A stretch of 31,752 nt of DNA from CAZGGW01 sp964525365 (GTDB taxonomy: Bacteria; Bacillota_I; Bacilli_A; RF39; UBA660). The stretch lies in NCBI GenBank assembly GCA_964525365.1, contig CAZGGW010000009.1, forward strand, positions 1-31,752. The letters run 5' to 3'. The position numbers and the translations under genes are program-made. Each line of letters opens with the position of its first letter. Positions within the stretch are counted from its first letter, which is position 1. The notes below the pieces were generated by a model. That model was given only the letters and a program-made list of their open reading frames with translations. It was not told the origin of the DNA and did no database searches. Shown here one piece after another: positions 15,794 to 23,302 of the stretch.

Positions 15794-16908
15794 AGAAAGA
15801 ATATAACAGAAATAATGCTAACTTAATTATTCTTGGAACATCTGGTTCTGGAAAATCTACTGCTGCAAAATTATTGTTAAGAACTAATATTAGAAATGGT
15901 AATAAAATAGTGGCAATTGATCCAGAAGGTGAACTTGAAGATATGACCAGATTATATGGTGGAGATTTTATTGATTTGGGTCGTGGCGGAGATTTTGGTA
16001 TGATTAATCCGCTTGAAGTAATAATGGATGCTGATGAAACTGAAATTGCTTCTGGTTCTGGATATGCAATACTCACAAGATCTCTTCAATCATTAAAAGC
16101 GTTCATGAAATATTATTCTCCAGATATAGAAGAAGATGTATTAACTTTATTTAGTGAAGTAGTTCAAGAAACTTATGCAAGATATAAAATAACTCCAGAA
16201 TCTGATTTTACTAAGTTTAAATCTGAAGATTTTCCTACGTTTGATGATGTTTATGCGACTATTAAAGGTAGATTACTTTCAATGACAGAAAAAACACACG
16301 AAAGAGATATAATGGAAAGACTTGAATTGAAGATTCGTCCATTAACAAAGGAATTACGTTATTACTTTACAGGACATACAACTCTTCAAATAGATACTGA
16401 TTTTATAGTATTTAATATAAGAGAAGTTATGAATGCAGATAGTAATATTAAAAATGCATTATTCTTCAATATATTGAAATTTGCTTGGGGTTTAACTCTT
16501 GATAAAAGTATTAATACAATACTTATGGTAGATGAAGCTCACGTATTACTTGCTGATCAAAATACTTTAGGAGCTGAATTCTTAGCGTTGATTCAAAGAA
16601 GAAGTAGAAAATATAATACTGGTACAATAATAATAACTCAACAACCAACTGACTTTGCTGCGCCTAATGTAATTGTTCATGGTAAAGCTATATTTGATAA
16701 TGCTTCATATTATTTGGCAATGGGACTTAAAAAGCAAGCAGTTGCTGATTTAAGTAGATTAATAGACTTAAATGATCAAGAAATTGAATTTATAAAAAGG
16801 TGTAATCAAGGTCAAGCATTGTTTGTATGTGGAACTAGAAGAATGCAAATAAACATTATTGCCACTCAACAAGAATTAGATTCCTTCGGTAGTGGTGGAG
16901 GTTTATAA
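15781..16908 (+). CDS. virB4: VirB4-like conjugation ATPase, nucleotide-binding part (no start of its own)
   Basis: The open frame carries the P-loop core of VirB4: Walker A GTSGSGKST (bases 15835-15861), then KIVAIDPEGELEDMTRLYGG, FGMINPLEV, Walker B TILMVDEAHVLL and the arginine/Q motif region ALIQRRSRKYNTGTIIITQQ. These are typical of Gram-positive VirB4 enzymes that energise T4SS. No ATG or GTG lies upstream of the Walker A region in this frame, and the first usable start (TTG at 15874) would delete Walker A. The segment therefore looks like the second half of one gene with 15125-15793. All catalytic motifs remain intact, so any break is recent, is an assembly error, or is bypassed by frameshifting. 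Confidence 0.85.
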   Translation, partial: SIFIKKEYNRNNANLIILGTSGSGKSTAAKLLLRTNIRNGNKIVAIDPEGELEDMTRLYGGDFIDLGRGGDFGMINPLEVIMDADETEIASGSGYAILTRSLQSLKAFMKYYSPDIEEDVLTLFSEVVQETYARYKITPESDFTKFKSEDFPTFDDVYATIKGRLLSMTEKTHERDIMERLELKIRPLTKELRYYFTGHTTLQIDTDFIVFNIREVMNADSNIKNALFFNILKFAWGLTLDKSINTILMVDEAHVLLADQNTLGAEFLALIQRRSRKYNTGTIIITQQPTDFAAPNVIVHGKAIFDNASYYLAMGLKKQAVADLSRLIDLNDQEIEFIKRCNQGQALFVCGTRRMQINIIATQQELDSFGSGGGL

Positions 16909-16922
16909 AATAGGAGGTTTTA

Positions 16923-19502
16923 ATGGACGATTATAATAACTATAATGGTATTGATGATAATTCTAATCGTCAACCCGATGTTTTGGATACTATTCAAAAT
17001 ATTGGTGATATAGCAGACAAAATAAATTCAAGAAAAAACGATTCTAAAGATGTAGATAAAATAAATTCATCATTAGATGAATCAAAAAATTATAACAAAC
17101 CAGAAAATCGTCAAACTTCTGATAAAGGTTCTGGTTTAAGTACTGATAAAGCACCATCTAACGGTGTTTCTTCTGGTGCTACTGAGAATGCTGCAAAAAC
17201 TGGAGCGGACGTTTCAAGTGCTTCAAGTACAGCGGCTAGTGGGGCAGGAACAACAGCTGCTGAGGGAGCTAGTACTGCTGCTGGGGCCGGTGCTGAAGCT
17301 GCTACAGCGGGAGCTAGTGTTGAGGCAGCAACTGCAGGTGCTGCGGCAGAGGGAGCAGCTACAGCCGGAGGAGCAGGAGCAACAGCCGCTGGAACTGCTG
17401 CTACTGGAGCCGGTGGAATAGCCGCGGGAGCTGTTTTATTTTGGGCGGCATTAGGATTGTTAATTATATTTTTCTTGTTTATGGCAATCGCAGGTGCATT
17501 TTTACCTGTTGATACTTATTCTACTGCATATGGTGTTGAACCTTCTACATTAATGGAAGAAGAATATTACAATATGGATATATCAACTTTAGCCGAAGAA
17601 GTAAGCGATTCTAAAGTTTGCGAAGGTCAAAATATTTTTGATAAGTTTGCTAATTGGATAAAAGATCTTTTTGCTGATGATATAGAAGATTATTGTCAAT
17701 TTGTTAGAATTGTAACGAGAAAAGCTAAAAAAGCAAAAGAAGAAACCGGGGTAGATGTTAGACGTGGTTTAATCATATCTTCTATACTACAAGCATATAC
17801 TTATGTGCCTGATGAGGAAGTATTTCAATTATTATATCCAGATGCTCCTTGGGTAGATTATTATTTAGAAGAGGGAGAAGAACCTTTTGAAAAAAGAGTT
17901 GATACTATTGAGCCAACGTTAGTATTAAATAATATTTTAAGTACAAATAAAGAATCTGACTATTTATTAGGTTCTACAGGTGGAAGTGGTAGTGGTGGAA
18001 CGATTGATGTTTCGTATAGTGTGTTAAAACCAGAAGATATTGATTTAATGATTGAATATCAAATAAGAGAAATGTTATATTTATCGTTTGATTGGGGTGT
18101 AGTTACTACAAAGGCTACGGGTGAAAGTACAAGAACATGTGAAAATACATATATTAATTATTGGGGTTGTTTACCAACAACTAATTCAGAATATACTTTT
18201 GATATAAATAAATATTATTTATTTTTAAGATATGGTTGGAATAGCACAAAAGCATATGCTAAGGGAGTGGATCCAATAACTAAATTTGATAGTACGTATT
18301 TTAAATATGATTATGATTCTTTTGATGTAGCTGGGTATACAGAATTGGGTGATGGTAATAATTTAAAAAAATATTATAATGAAGTTGGCGAAGGATACGA
18401 ATTTGATTATATGTTAAATAAAGCATTTGATTCTTCTTTATTTTATTGTGCTACCAATGGAGAGGGGGAACAGCCTCCAATAGGAGATAGCACAGGTGAG
18501 TGCGTGGTTGATAATAAAGTGGAAGGAGAAGATGACACAAAAGCCAATTGGGTAAGTAAAGTGGACTGCGACGGATTGAGCTGGGAATGTGCTGGCGCAT
18601 ACTTTACAAATAAGTTATATGATTATAGAGAAAGAAGAGATACTACTTTATATACTAGTGTTTATGCGGATTTCCAAAGTGCCGCAGCATTTGTAAACCC
18701 GGTATACGAAAAAAAATTATTTTCATATATCGGAGATTTGGATGATAATCCTATTTCTAATGTAGACTGTGAAGAAACCAGCAATGGATTTTGTAAAGAG
18801 AAAAAAGTGGAATTTTCATACTTAGAAGGATATATTTTTAATAAAGCACCTTTGTATCATTCAGCTATGGAAGCAGATTATTCTACATTTAATCCACGTC
18901 CAACTAATGAATATAAATATGAAGAGGGAAAAACCGAACATGGTTTAGAGCACATAATTTATTTAATAGAAGATGAATATCCTGAGATGGAAAAACTTTT
19001 AGGTGGAACTGCTAATTCTATAGATGAAGATGATCCTGGTAATGGTGGAGGAATTGTTGATCCTGGAGAATATACCGATGAATTAAATTCGGATTTTAAT
19101 AATTTGGTAGTAGAAATAGCTATAAAATATGTTAATTTAAAAGCGTCAATTGGAGATTGTAGTGATTTTGTATCTAAGGTATTGAACGAAGCATATCAAC
19201 AAATGAATTTAAATATGTCTGTTTCTGACTCTTCTCCATCTATTTATAATTCGACCAAAAGCAGAAGCGTAAGTGCTGAAAATTTAATGCCGGGAGATTT
19301 GGTTTTTTGGTATAGTAATAGTGCGGGCAGAATACATCATGTTGCCATATATATTGGTAATGGTCAAATTATAGAAACAAATACTACATCTTCTGCTAGA
19401 GTTAGTGGTTCAAGGAGTATACCAGCAATTACATCTTTGTGGTGCAATCGTTCTCAAAGTTGCACAAATTGGAGTGTTGTAGGATATACGAGAGGATATT
19501 AG
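16923..19502 (+). CDS. Membrane-anchored NlpC/P60 peptidoglycan hydrolase of the T4SS (VirB1-like role)
   Basis: An 859-residue protein. Residues 1-80 are polar and cytoplasmic; 80-165 are an Ala/Gly/Thr-rich, repetitive linker; one membrane segment lies at about 168-193. A long extracellular region (about 200-715), with scattered cysteines and a Gly/Ser spacer (STGGSGSGG), leads to a C-terminal NlpC/P60 domain (about 720-859). The catalytic Cys746 is in GDCSDF and the catalytic His806 is in HHVAIYIG. Such enzymes cleave stem peptides and open the wall for T4SS channels in Gram-positive bacteria, usually as smaller (300-400 residue) proteins; the extra middle region here is not recognised. 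AGGAGG precedes the ATG, 14 bp after virB4. Confidence 0.82.
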   Translation: MDDYNNYNGIDDNSNRQPDVLDTIQNIGDIADKINSRKNDSKDVDKINSSLDESKNYNKPENRQTSDKGSGLSTDKAPSNGVSSGATENAAKTGADVSSASSTAASGAGTTAAEGASTAAGAGAEAATAGASVEAATAGAAAEGAATAGGAGATAAGTAATGAGGIAAGAVLFWAALGLLIIFFLFMAIAGAFLPVDTYSTAYGVEPSTLMEEEYYNMDISTLAEEVSDSKVCEGQNIFDKFANWIKDLFADDIEDYCQFVRIVTRKAKKAKEETGVDVRRGLIISSILQAYTYVPDEEVFQLLYPDAPWVDYYLEEGEEPFEKRVDTIEPTLVLNNILSTNKESDYLLGSTGGSGSGGTIDVSYSVLKPEDIDLMIEYQIREMLYLSFDWGVVTTKATGESTRTCENTYINYWGCLPTTNSEYTFDINKYYLFLRYGWNSTKAYAKGVDPITKFDSTYFKYDYDSFDVAGYTELGDGNNLKKYYNEVGEGYEFDYMLNKAFDSSLFYCATNGEGEQPPIGDSTGECVVDNKVEGEDDTKANWVSKVDCDGLSWECAGAYFTNKLYDYRERRDTTLYTSVYADFQSAAAFVNPVYEKKLFSYIGDLDDNPISNVDCEETSNGFCKEKKVEFSYLEGYIFNKAPLYHSAMEADYSTFNPRPTNEYKYEEGKTEHGLEHIIYLIEDEYPEMEKLLGGTANSIDEDDPGNGGGIVDPGEYTDELNSDFNNLVVEIAIKYVNLKASIGDCSDFVSKVLNEAYQQMNLNMSVSDSSPSIYNSTKSRSVSAENLMPGDLVFWYSNSAGRIHHVAIYIGNGQIIETNTTSSARVSGSRSIPAITSLWCNRSQSCTNWSVVGYTRGY
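17170..17425 (+). repeat. Ala/Gly/Thr-coding low-complexity tract
   Basis: About 255 bases of GCN/GGN/ACN codons encode imperfect repeats such as GAEAATAGA and AAEGAATAGG. Base composition is clearly more G+C-rich than the surroundings. It encodes the linker just before the membrane segment of the NlpC/P60 protein. Confidence 0.7.
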
Positions 19503-19504
19503 AA

Positions 19505-20134
19505 ATGAAAATAAAAAAAATTATTTTATTATTAATTATTACAACATTCACAACATCGTGCGGAGTTACATATGAGTTAAAGATTAAAAACGAGAATGAA
19601 ATTACTGAAAATGTATCAATAATTACTGATTATAGAGATAAAGATATTATTAACATTTTAAATGAGGAAAACATAGTATATACAAAAGAGAAACTTGAAG
19701 ATGGAAGTGTTAAACTAGCTTATACGGTTGTATATTCAAGCATTGAAGAGTGGACAAAAAAAACATTAATCATTAATTATTATAATATTAAATATAAAAA
19801 TCTGAATGGTAAAGTAAGTTTGGTAGCCACTCCAAAAGATTCTATTAATTTGCTTTTAAATGGTGATGATTATTATGTATCAGAATTAGATGAAATAGTA
19901 CTAATTATTATCACTCCATATTTGGTGTTAGAAAACAACACATTAGACAGCAGTGGTCAAGAATATACTTGGAAAATTGCATCTGAAAATTCAAAAGATC
20001 CTATTATTTTTACTTTTAATAAGAATATTAAGCCGAGTGTTTTGAAATGTTTTATAATAAGTATTATTTTAATTACTGTGGTAGTTTGTGTATTCCTTCT
20101 ATATAAAAAATCAAAGAAAAATAATTCAATTTAA
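19505..20134 (+). CDS. Lipoprotein with C-terminal membrane segment, LppM-like
   Basis: The best start is the ATG at 19505, preceded by GAGAGG; the 66 bases of open frame before it overlap the NlpC/P60 gene and lack features. The 209-residue product has a lipoprotein signal (residues 1-18) with the lipobox TTSC and lipidated Cys19. A beta-rich extracellular domain (about 20-175) follows, then a membrane segment (about 181-201) and a basic tail. Double anchoring (lipid plus helix) is the layout of LppM-like proteins, though this match is weak. Sitting between the hydrolase and VirD4, it may be the apparatus lipoprotein, by analogy with VirB7 or a VirB8-type scaffold; that is inference. Confidence 0.6.
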   Translation: MKIKKIILLLIITTFTTSCGVTYELKIKNENEITENVSIITDYRDKDIINILNEENIVYTKEKLEDGSVKLAYTVVYSSIEEWTKKTLIINYYNIKYKNLNGKVSLVATPKDSINLLLNGDDYYVSELDEIVLIIITPYLVLENNTLDSSGQEYTWKIASENSKDPIIFTFNKNIKPSVLKCFIISIILITVVVCVFLLYKKSKKNNSI

Positions 20135-20135
20135 A

Positions 20136-20164
20136 TTGTAAAAAAATATATAGTATTATATAAT
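20136..20164 (+). promoter_or_regulatory. Candidate promoter of the VirD4 gene
   Basis: TTGTAA (20136-20141), a 17-base spacer and TATAAT (20159-20164), then GAGGTGA (20173-20179) before the ATG at 20183. Confidence 0.5.
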
Positions 20165-20182
20165 AAATGTGTGAGGTGACTT

Positions 20183-22384
20183 ATGAAGTTAAAGTTTAGA
20201 GCTGATAAAAAGGATGTAGTAGCCTTTTTAGTATATTGTGTATTTTTATTATATTTAGTAGCGTTTGCGGTTTTAAATTTAAATTCTTTTGCAACTACTG
20301 GGTATTTTTATGGATTGAGTCCTTGGGAAGCGTTTGGTCCTGAATTTTTTGGTTCTACAATTATATTTTATATTTTGGCTGTTGTAGCATCTTTGCTTGC
20401 AACATCATCTCATTTCTTTGAAAGAGAATCTGGTATTGGTTTTGTTTTTGGAAAAAAGCCTGAAACTGGATATGCAAAATGGATGACAGATAAGGAAATG
20501 AAAAAGAAACCAGGTATAAAAGAAATAAAAATAGATGATGAGACATTGGATGCGGCTGGAATTCCGATAATAAATAATGGTAAAAAAGCATGGGTTGATG
20601 ATTCTGAAAATCATACTTTGATTATTGGAGCTTCTGGTTCTGGTAAAAGTGAATGCGCTATTAAACCCATGGTTAAGTTTTTAATACGTCATAATGAAAG
20701 TATGATAATAACTGACCCTAAAGGAGAATTATATAAAGATTCTGCCGAAGAGATGAAAGCAAGAGGATATAAGATAATAGTTCTTAACTTTCGTGATCCA
20801 TTAAAAGGAAATACATGGAATCCATTTTCTTATCCATATAGACTTTACAAAGAGGGAAAAACTGACAAAGCTAAAGAATTACTTAGTGATTTAGGTATTA
20901 ATATTATCGTAGATGCTAAAAGCAATGGAGATCCATTTTGGCAACAAGCATCAGCTGATTATTTTACCGGTCTTTCTTTAGGATTGTTTGAAGATGCTCC
21001 TGAGTCACAAGTAAATATTAATAGTATAAATTTAATGAGTACTATTGGTGAAGATAAATTAATAGGCAATAGAAATTATTTGCAAGAGTATTTTACAGCA
21101 AAAGGAGAATTATCTGCCTCTTATATTGCTGCTTCTGCGATATTGAATACTGCTGAAGTTACTAAACAAGGTGTATTGTCAACATTTAAAACTAAAATTA
21201 GAATATTTTCATCAAACGATACTTTAAGTGAAATGCTTTCAAAAAGTGATTTTGATTTAAGGGATATTGGTAAGGAAAAAACTGCAGTATTTTTAATGGT
21301 GCACGATGAAAAAACCACTTATCATGCTCTTTGTACAATATTCGTAAAACAATGCTATGAAAGTTTAATTGATGTTGCTCAAAGCAATGAAAATTTAAAG
21401 TTAAAAAATAGAACAAATTTTGTTCTTGATGAGTTTGCAAACTTTCCAGCACTTAAAGATGTTGATAGTATGATAACTGCCGCACGTAGTCGTAACATTA
21501 GATTTACTTTTGTTATACAAAACTTTGCTCAACTTGATAATACCTATGGAGAACATATAGCAGAAACTATAAAAGGTAACTGTGGTAATATATATTATTT
21601 GATAACTACAGAATTAAAGGCTCTTGAAACTATGAGCAAGTTGTGCGGAGACGTCAAACCGCCTAAGGCAAAAGAAGGGCAACCGCAAGAACCTATTAGG
21701 CCTTTAGTAAGTGTAAGTGACTTACAAACTATGAAAAAATTTGATGTTTTAGTAAAAAGATTTATGTGTCAACCATTTAAAACTTCTCAAGCAACCAATT
21801 TTAATATTATAAAAAATAATGGTTGGGGTCACGATTATGGACTAGCAACTCTTGAAGAAAGAACGCCGGGGTCTGTTGATGTATTTAATATAAAAGATTT
21901 TGTTAATAACAAGCGTAAAGAACAAGGACTTCCTGATATACCTCAAGGTGGAGGAAGACCAGCAGGAATGATGACAGGATTTAATCCATTTGCTCAATTT
22001 AATGTAAATCCAAATCCAAATGTCGCATTGCCTGAGAATAAAACAAATAATAGTGTAAATCCGATGAATGTGGCCGATATGGACGATTTTGTGAAAAAGC
22101 TTGATGAAAAGATTGCTGAGCTTGAAGCGGAAGAAGAAGCAGAAAAGAATGCGAAGAAAGATACAGAATCAAAGGAAAAACATGATGATGTTCAAACTAT
22201 AAATTCAGAAAAAGTAAAAATTGAGGTTCCGCAAAAAGAAGAAATTCCAAAAGAAATGCCTAAGGAAACCGAACAAAAGGAAAAAATAGAAAAGCCAAAG
22301 ATAAATGTAGATGTGGATAGTATAATAGTAGATAACAATGTAAATGATGATGACTTCTTTGATGACTTCTTTGATGATAATTAA
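20183..22384 (+). CDS. virD4: VirD4/TraG-type T4SS coupling protein
   Basis: A 733-residue membrane ATPase that recruits substrates to the T4SS. Two N-terminal membrane segments (about 12-34 and 56-75) are followed by the cytoplasmic TraG/VirD4 core. It contains Walker A GASGSGKS (149-156), IITDPKGELYKDSAEEM, FWQQASADYFTGL, Walker B FVLDEFANFPALKD (D near 416) and the AARSRNIRFTFVIQNFAQL segment. Residues from about 610 form an unrelated, highly charged Glu/Lys-rich tail ending in a DDFFDDFFDD motif. Acidic tails of coupling proteins can dock substrates or relaxosomes. No relaxase gene accompanies it here, so the cargo may be protein rather than DNA. It is the last gene of the block and is followed by a clear terminator. 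Confidence 0.92.
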   Translation: MKLKFRADKKDVVAFLVYCVFLLYLVAFAVLNLNSFATTGYFYGLSPWEAFGPEFFGSTIIFYILAVVASLLATSSHFFERESGIGFVFGKKPETGYAKWMTDKEMKKKPGIKEIKIDDETLDAAGIPIINNGKKAWVDDSENHTLIIGASGSGKSECAIKPMVKFLIRHNESMIITDPKGELYKDSAEEMKARGYKIIVLNFRDPLKGNTWNPFSYPYRLYKEGKTDKAKELLSDLGINIIVDAKSNGDPFWQQASADYFTGLSLGLFEDAPESQVNINSINLMSTIGEDKLIGNRNYLQEYFTAKGELSASYIAASAILNTAEVTKQGVLSTFKTKIRIFSSNDTLSEMLSKSDFDLRDIGKEKTAVFLMVHDEKTTYHALCTIFVKQCYESLIDVAQSNENLKLKNRTNFVLDEFANFPALKDVDSMITAARSRNIRFTFVIQNFAQLDNTYGEHIAETIKGNCGNIYYLITTELKALETMSKLCGDVKPPKAKEGQPQEPIRPLVSVSDLQTMKKFDVLVKRFMCQPFKTSQATNFNIIKNNGWGHDYGLATLEERTPGSVDVFNIKDFVNNKRKEQGLPDIPQGGGRPAGMMTGFNPFAQFNVNPNPNVALPENKTNNSVNPMNVADMDDFVKKLDEKIAELEAEEEAEKNAKKDTESKEKHDDVQTINSEKVKIEVPQKEEIPKEMPKETEQKEKIEKPKINVDVDSIIVDNNVNDDDFFDDFFDDN
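22349..22372 (+). repeat. 12-bp perfect tandem duplication at the VirD4 C-terminus
   Basis: GATGACTTCTTT occurs twice in a row, followed by a partial third copy (GATGA), encoding the DDFFDDFFDD end of the coupling protein. This is an easy site for length change by slippage. Confidence 0.8.
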
Positions 22385-22407
22385 ACTTAGAAATTCTAAG
22401 TTTTTTT
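22383..22407 (+). terminator. Intrinsic terminator closing the Tad/T4SS locus
   Basis: An eight-base-pair stem, AAACTTAG (22383-22390) with CTAAGTTT (22396-22403), a five-base loop and a T-run to 22407, overlapping the virD4 stop codon. Confidence 0.8.
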
Positions 22408-22467
22408 AGTGAGTTATTATTATTGATTTGTTTTTTATTTCATACAATATTAAGAGGTGACTAAATT

Positions 22468-22689
22468 GTGAATACAATGATAATTGATTTAAGTCCAAAG
22501 AAAATATATAATCCTTATTTACATATGAATAGTAAAAATATTCCTTATGATGATTTAATATCCAATTACAAAAAATATTTAAATAAAAACACTATTTATT
22601 ATTTATATTGTGAAAAAGGGATGTTAAGTAGACGAGCTCAAGCTATATTAAGTTATTTTGGATATTCCGTTTTTGTACTCGATAAATAG
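22468..22689 (+). CDS. Minimal rhodanese-like protein
   Basis: A 73-residue single-domain protein with the rhodanese active-site loop YCEKGMLSRRA (catalytic Cys48) followed by the usual AILSYFGYSVFVLD end. Rhodaneses carry persulfide sulfur for sulfurtransfer. Single-domain forms usually have 85-110 residues, so the N-terminal part is abbreviated (IIDLSPKKIYNPYLHMNSKN stands for the usual 'iDvR...y..gHIpgA' segment). Translation starts at GTG 22468, set by AGAGGTGA at 22453-22460; an ATG three codons later is possible. It lies 34 bp before the DedA-like gene. Confidence 0.75.
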   Translation: MNTMIIDLSPKKIYNPYLHMNSKNIPYDDLISNYKKYLNKNTIYYLYCEKGMLSRRAQAILSYFGYSVFVLDK

Positions 22690-22723
22690 AAATATTTATA
22701 GTATAATGTAATAGGAGAAAAAT

Positions 22724-23293
22724 ATGCAGAAATTAATGGAACTTATAATTAACGTTGTAAATAGCACTGGAGTGTATGGACCATTACTTGCGTGTTTTTT
22801 AATTGTAATTGAATCGATTATACCTGTTCTTCCTCTTGCAGTTTTTATCACATTTAATTTTATCTACTTTGGGAACTTGCTGGGATTTATATTATCGTGG
22901 ATATTCGCAGTAATCGGATGTCTGCTTAGTTTTTATTTATTTAGAAAAGGAATATCTGGGTGGTTTAATAAACTTATACAGAACAAAGATAGACTTAATA
23001 ATTTAATGAATAAATTTAATAATATTAGCTTGACGGGATTAACAGTATTAATTGCCTTACCATTTACACCCGCATTTTTAATAAACATTGCCGCCGGTTT
23101 ATCAAATATGGAATTTAAAAAATACTTGCTAGGATTATTAATAGGTAAATTAGGACTTGTTTATTTTTGGGGGTATATCGGAACAAGTTTACTTGAAAGT
23201 TTAGAAAATCCAATAATATTAGTTAAAATAGTGATAATTTTAATAATAGAATATTTAATTTCATTAATTGTAAAGAAGTTATTAAAAATATAG
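22724..23293 (+). CDS. DedA/TVP38-family (VTT domain) membrane protein
   Basis: A 189-residue polytopic protein. The VTT-type core is visible: an N-terminal ESIIPVLPLAVFI re-entrant region, GCLLSFYLFRKGISGWF and the later LIALPFTPAFLINIAAGLSN segment, which are landmarks of the DedA/TMEM64 superfamily. Members translocate lipids, including undecaprenyl phosphate recycling by some DedA proteins; which lipid is handled here cannot be told. AGGAG precedes the ATG. It is directly followed (9 bp) by rmuC, whose ribosome binding site overlaps this gene's stop. Confidence 0.78.
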   Translation: MQKLMELIINVVNSTGVYGPLLACFLIVIESIIPVLPLAVFITFNFIYFGNLLGFILSWIFAVIGCLLSFYLFRKGISGWFNKLIQNKDRLNNLMNKFNNISLTGLTVLIALPFTPAFLINIAAGLSNMEFKKYLLGLLIGKLGLVYFWGYIGTSLLESLENPIILVKIVIILIIEYLISLIVKKLLKI

Positions 23294-23302
23294 GAGGAAT
23301 AT

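Noticed and set aside
15874..16908. Independent gene starting at TTG 15874
   Set aside because: That start lies after the Walker A motif. The frame is open and homologous upstream to 15781, so it is the second part of a broken virB4.
17164..17421. 85-residue Gln/Leu-rich open frame on the + strand
   Set aside because: A shadow of the alanine-rich linker of the NlpC/P60 gene in another frame; no ribosome binding site.
19439..19504. N-terminal extension of the lipoprotein gene from 19439
   Set aside because: It overlaps the hydrolase gene and would hide a standard lipoprotein signal that begins at the ATG 19505 with its own ribosome binding site.
4866..22384. Integrative conjugative element or plasmid transfer region
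   Set aside because: T4SS genes are present, but no relaxase, integrase, replication gene, oriT-like repeats or flanking direct repeats were seen, and the flanks are core genes.
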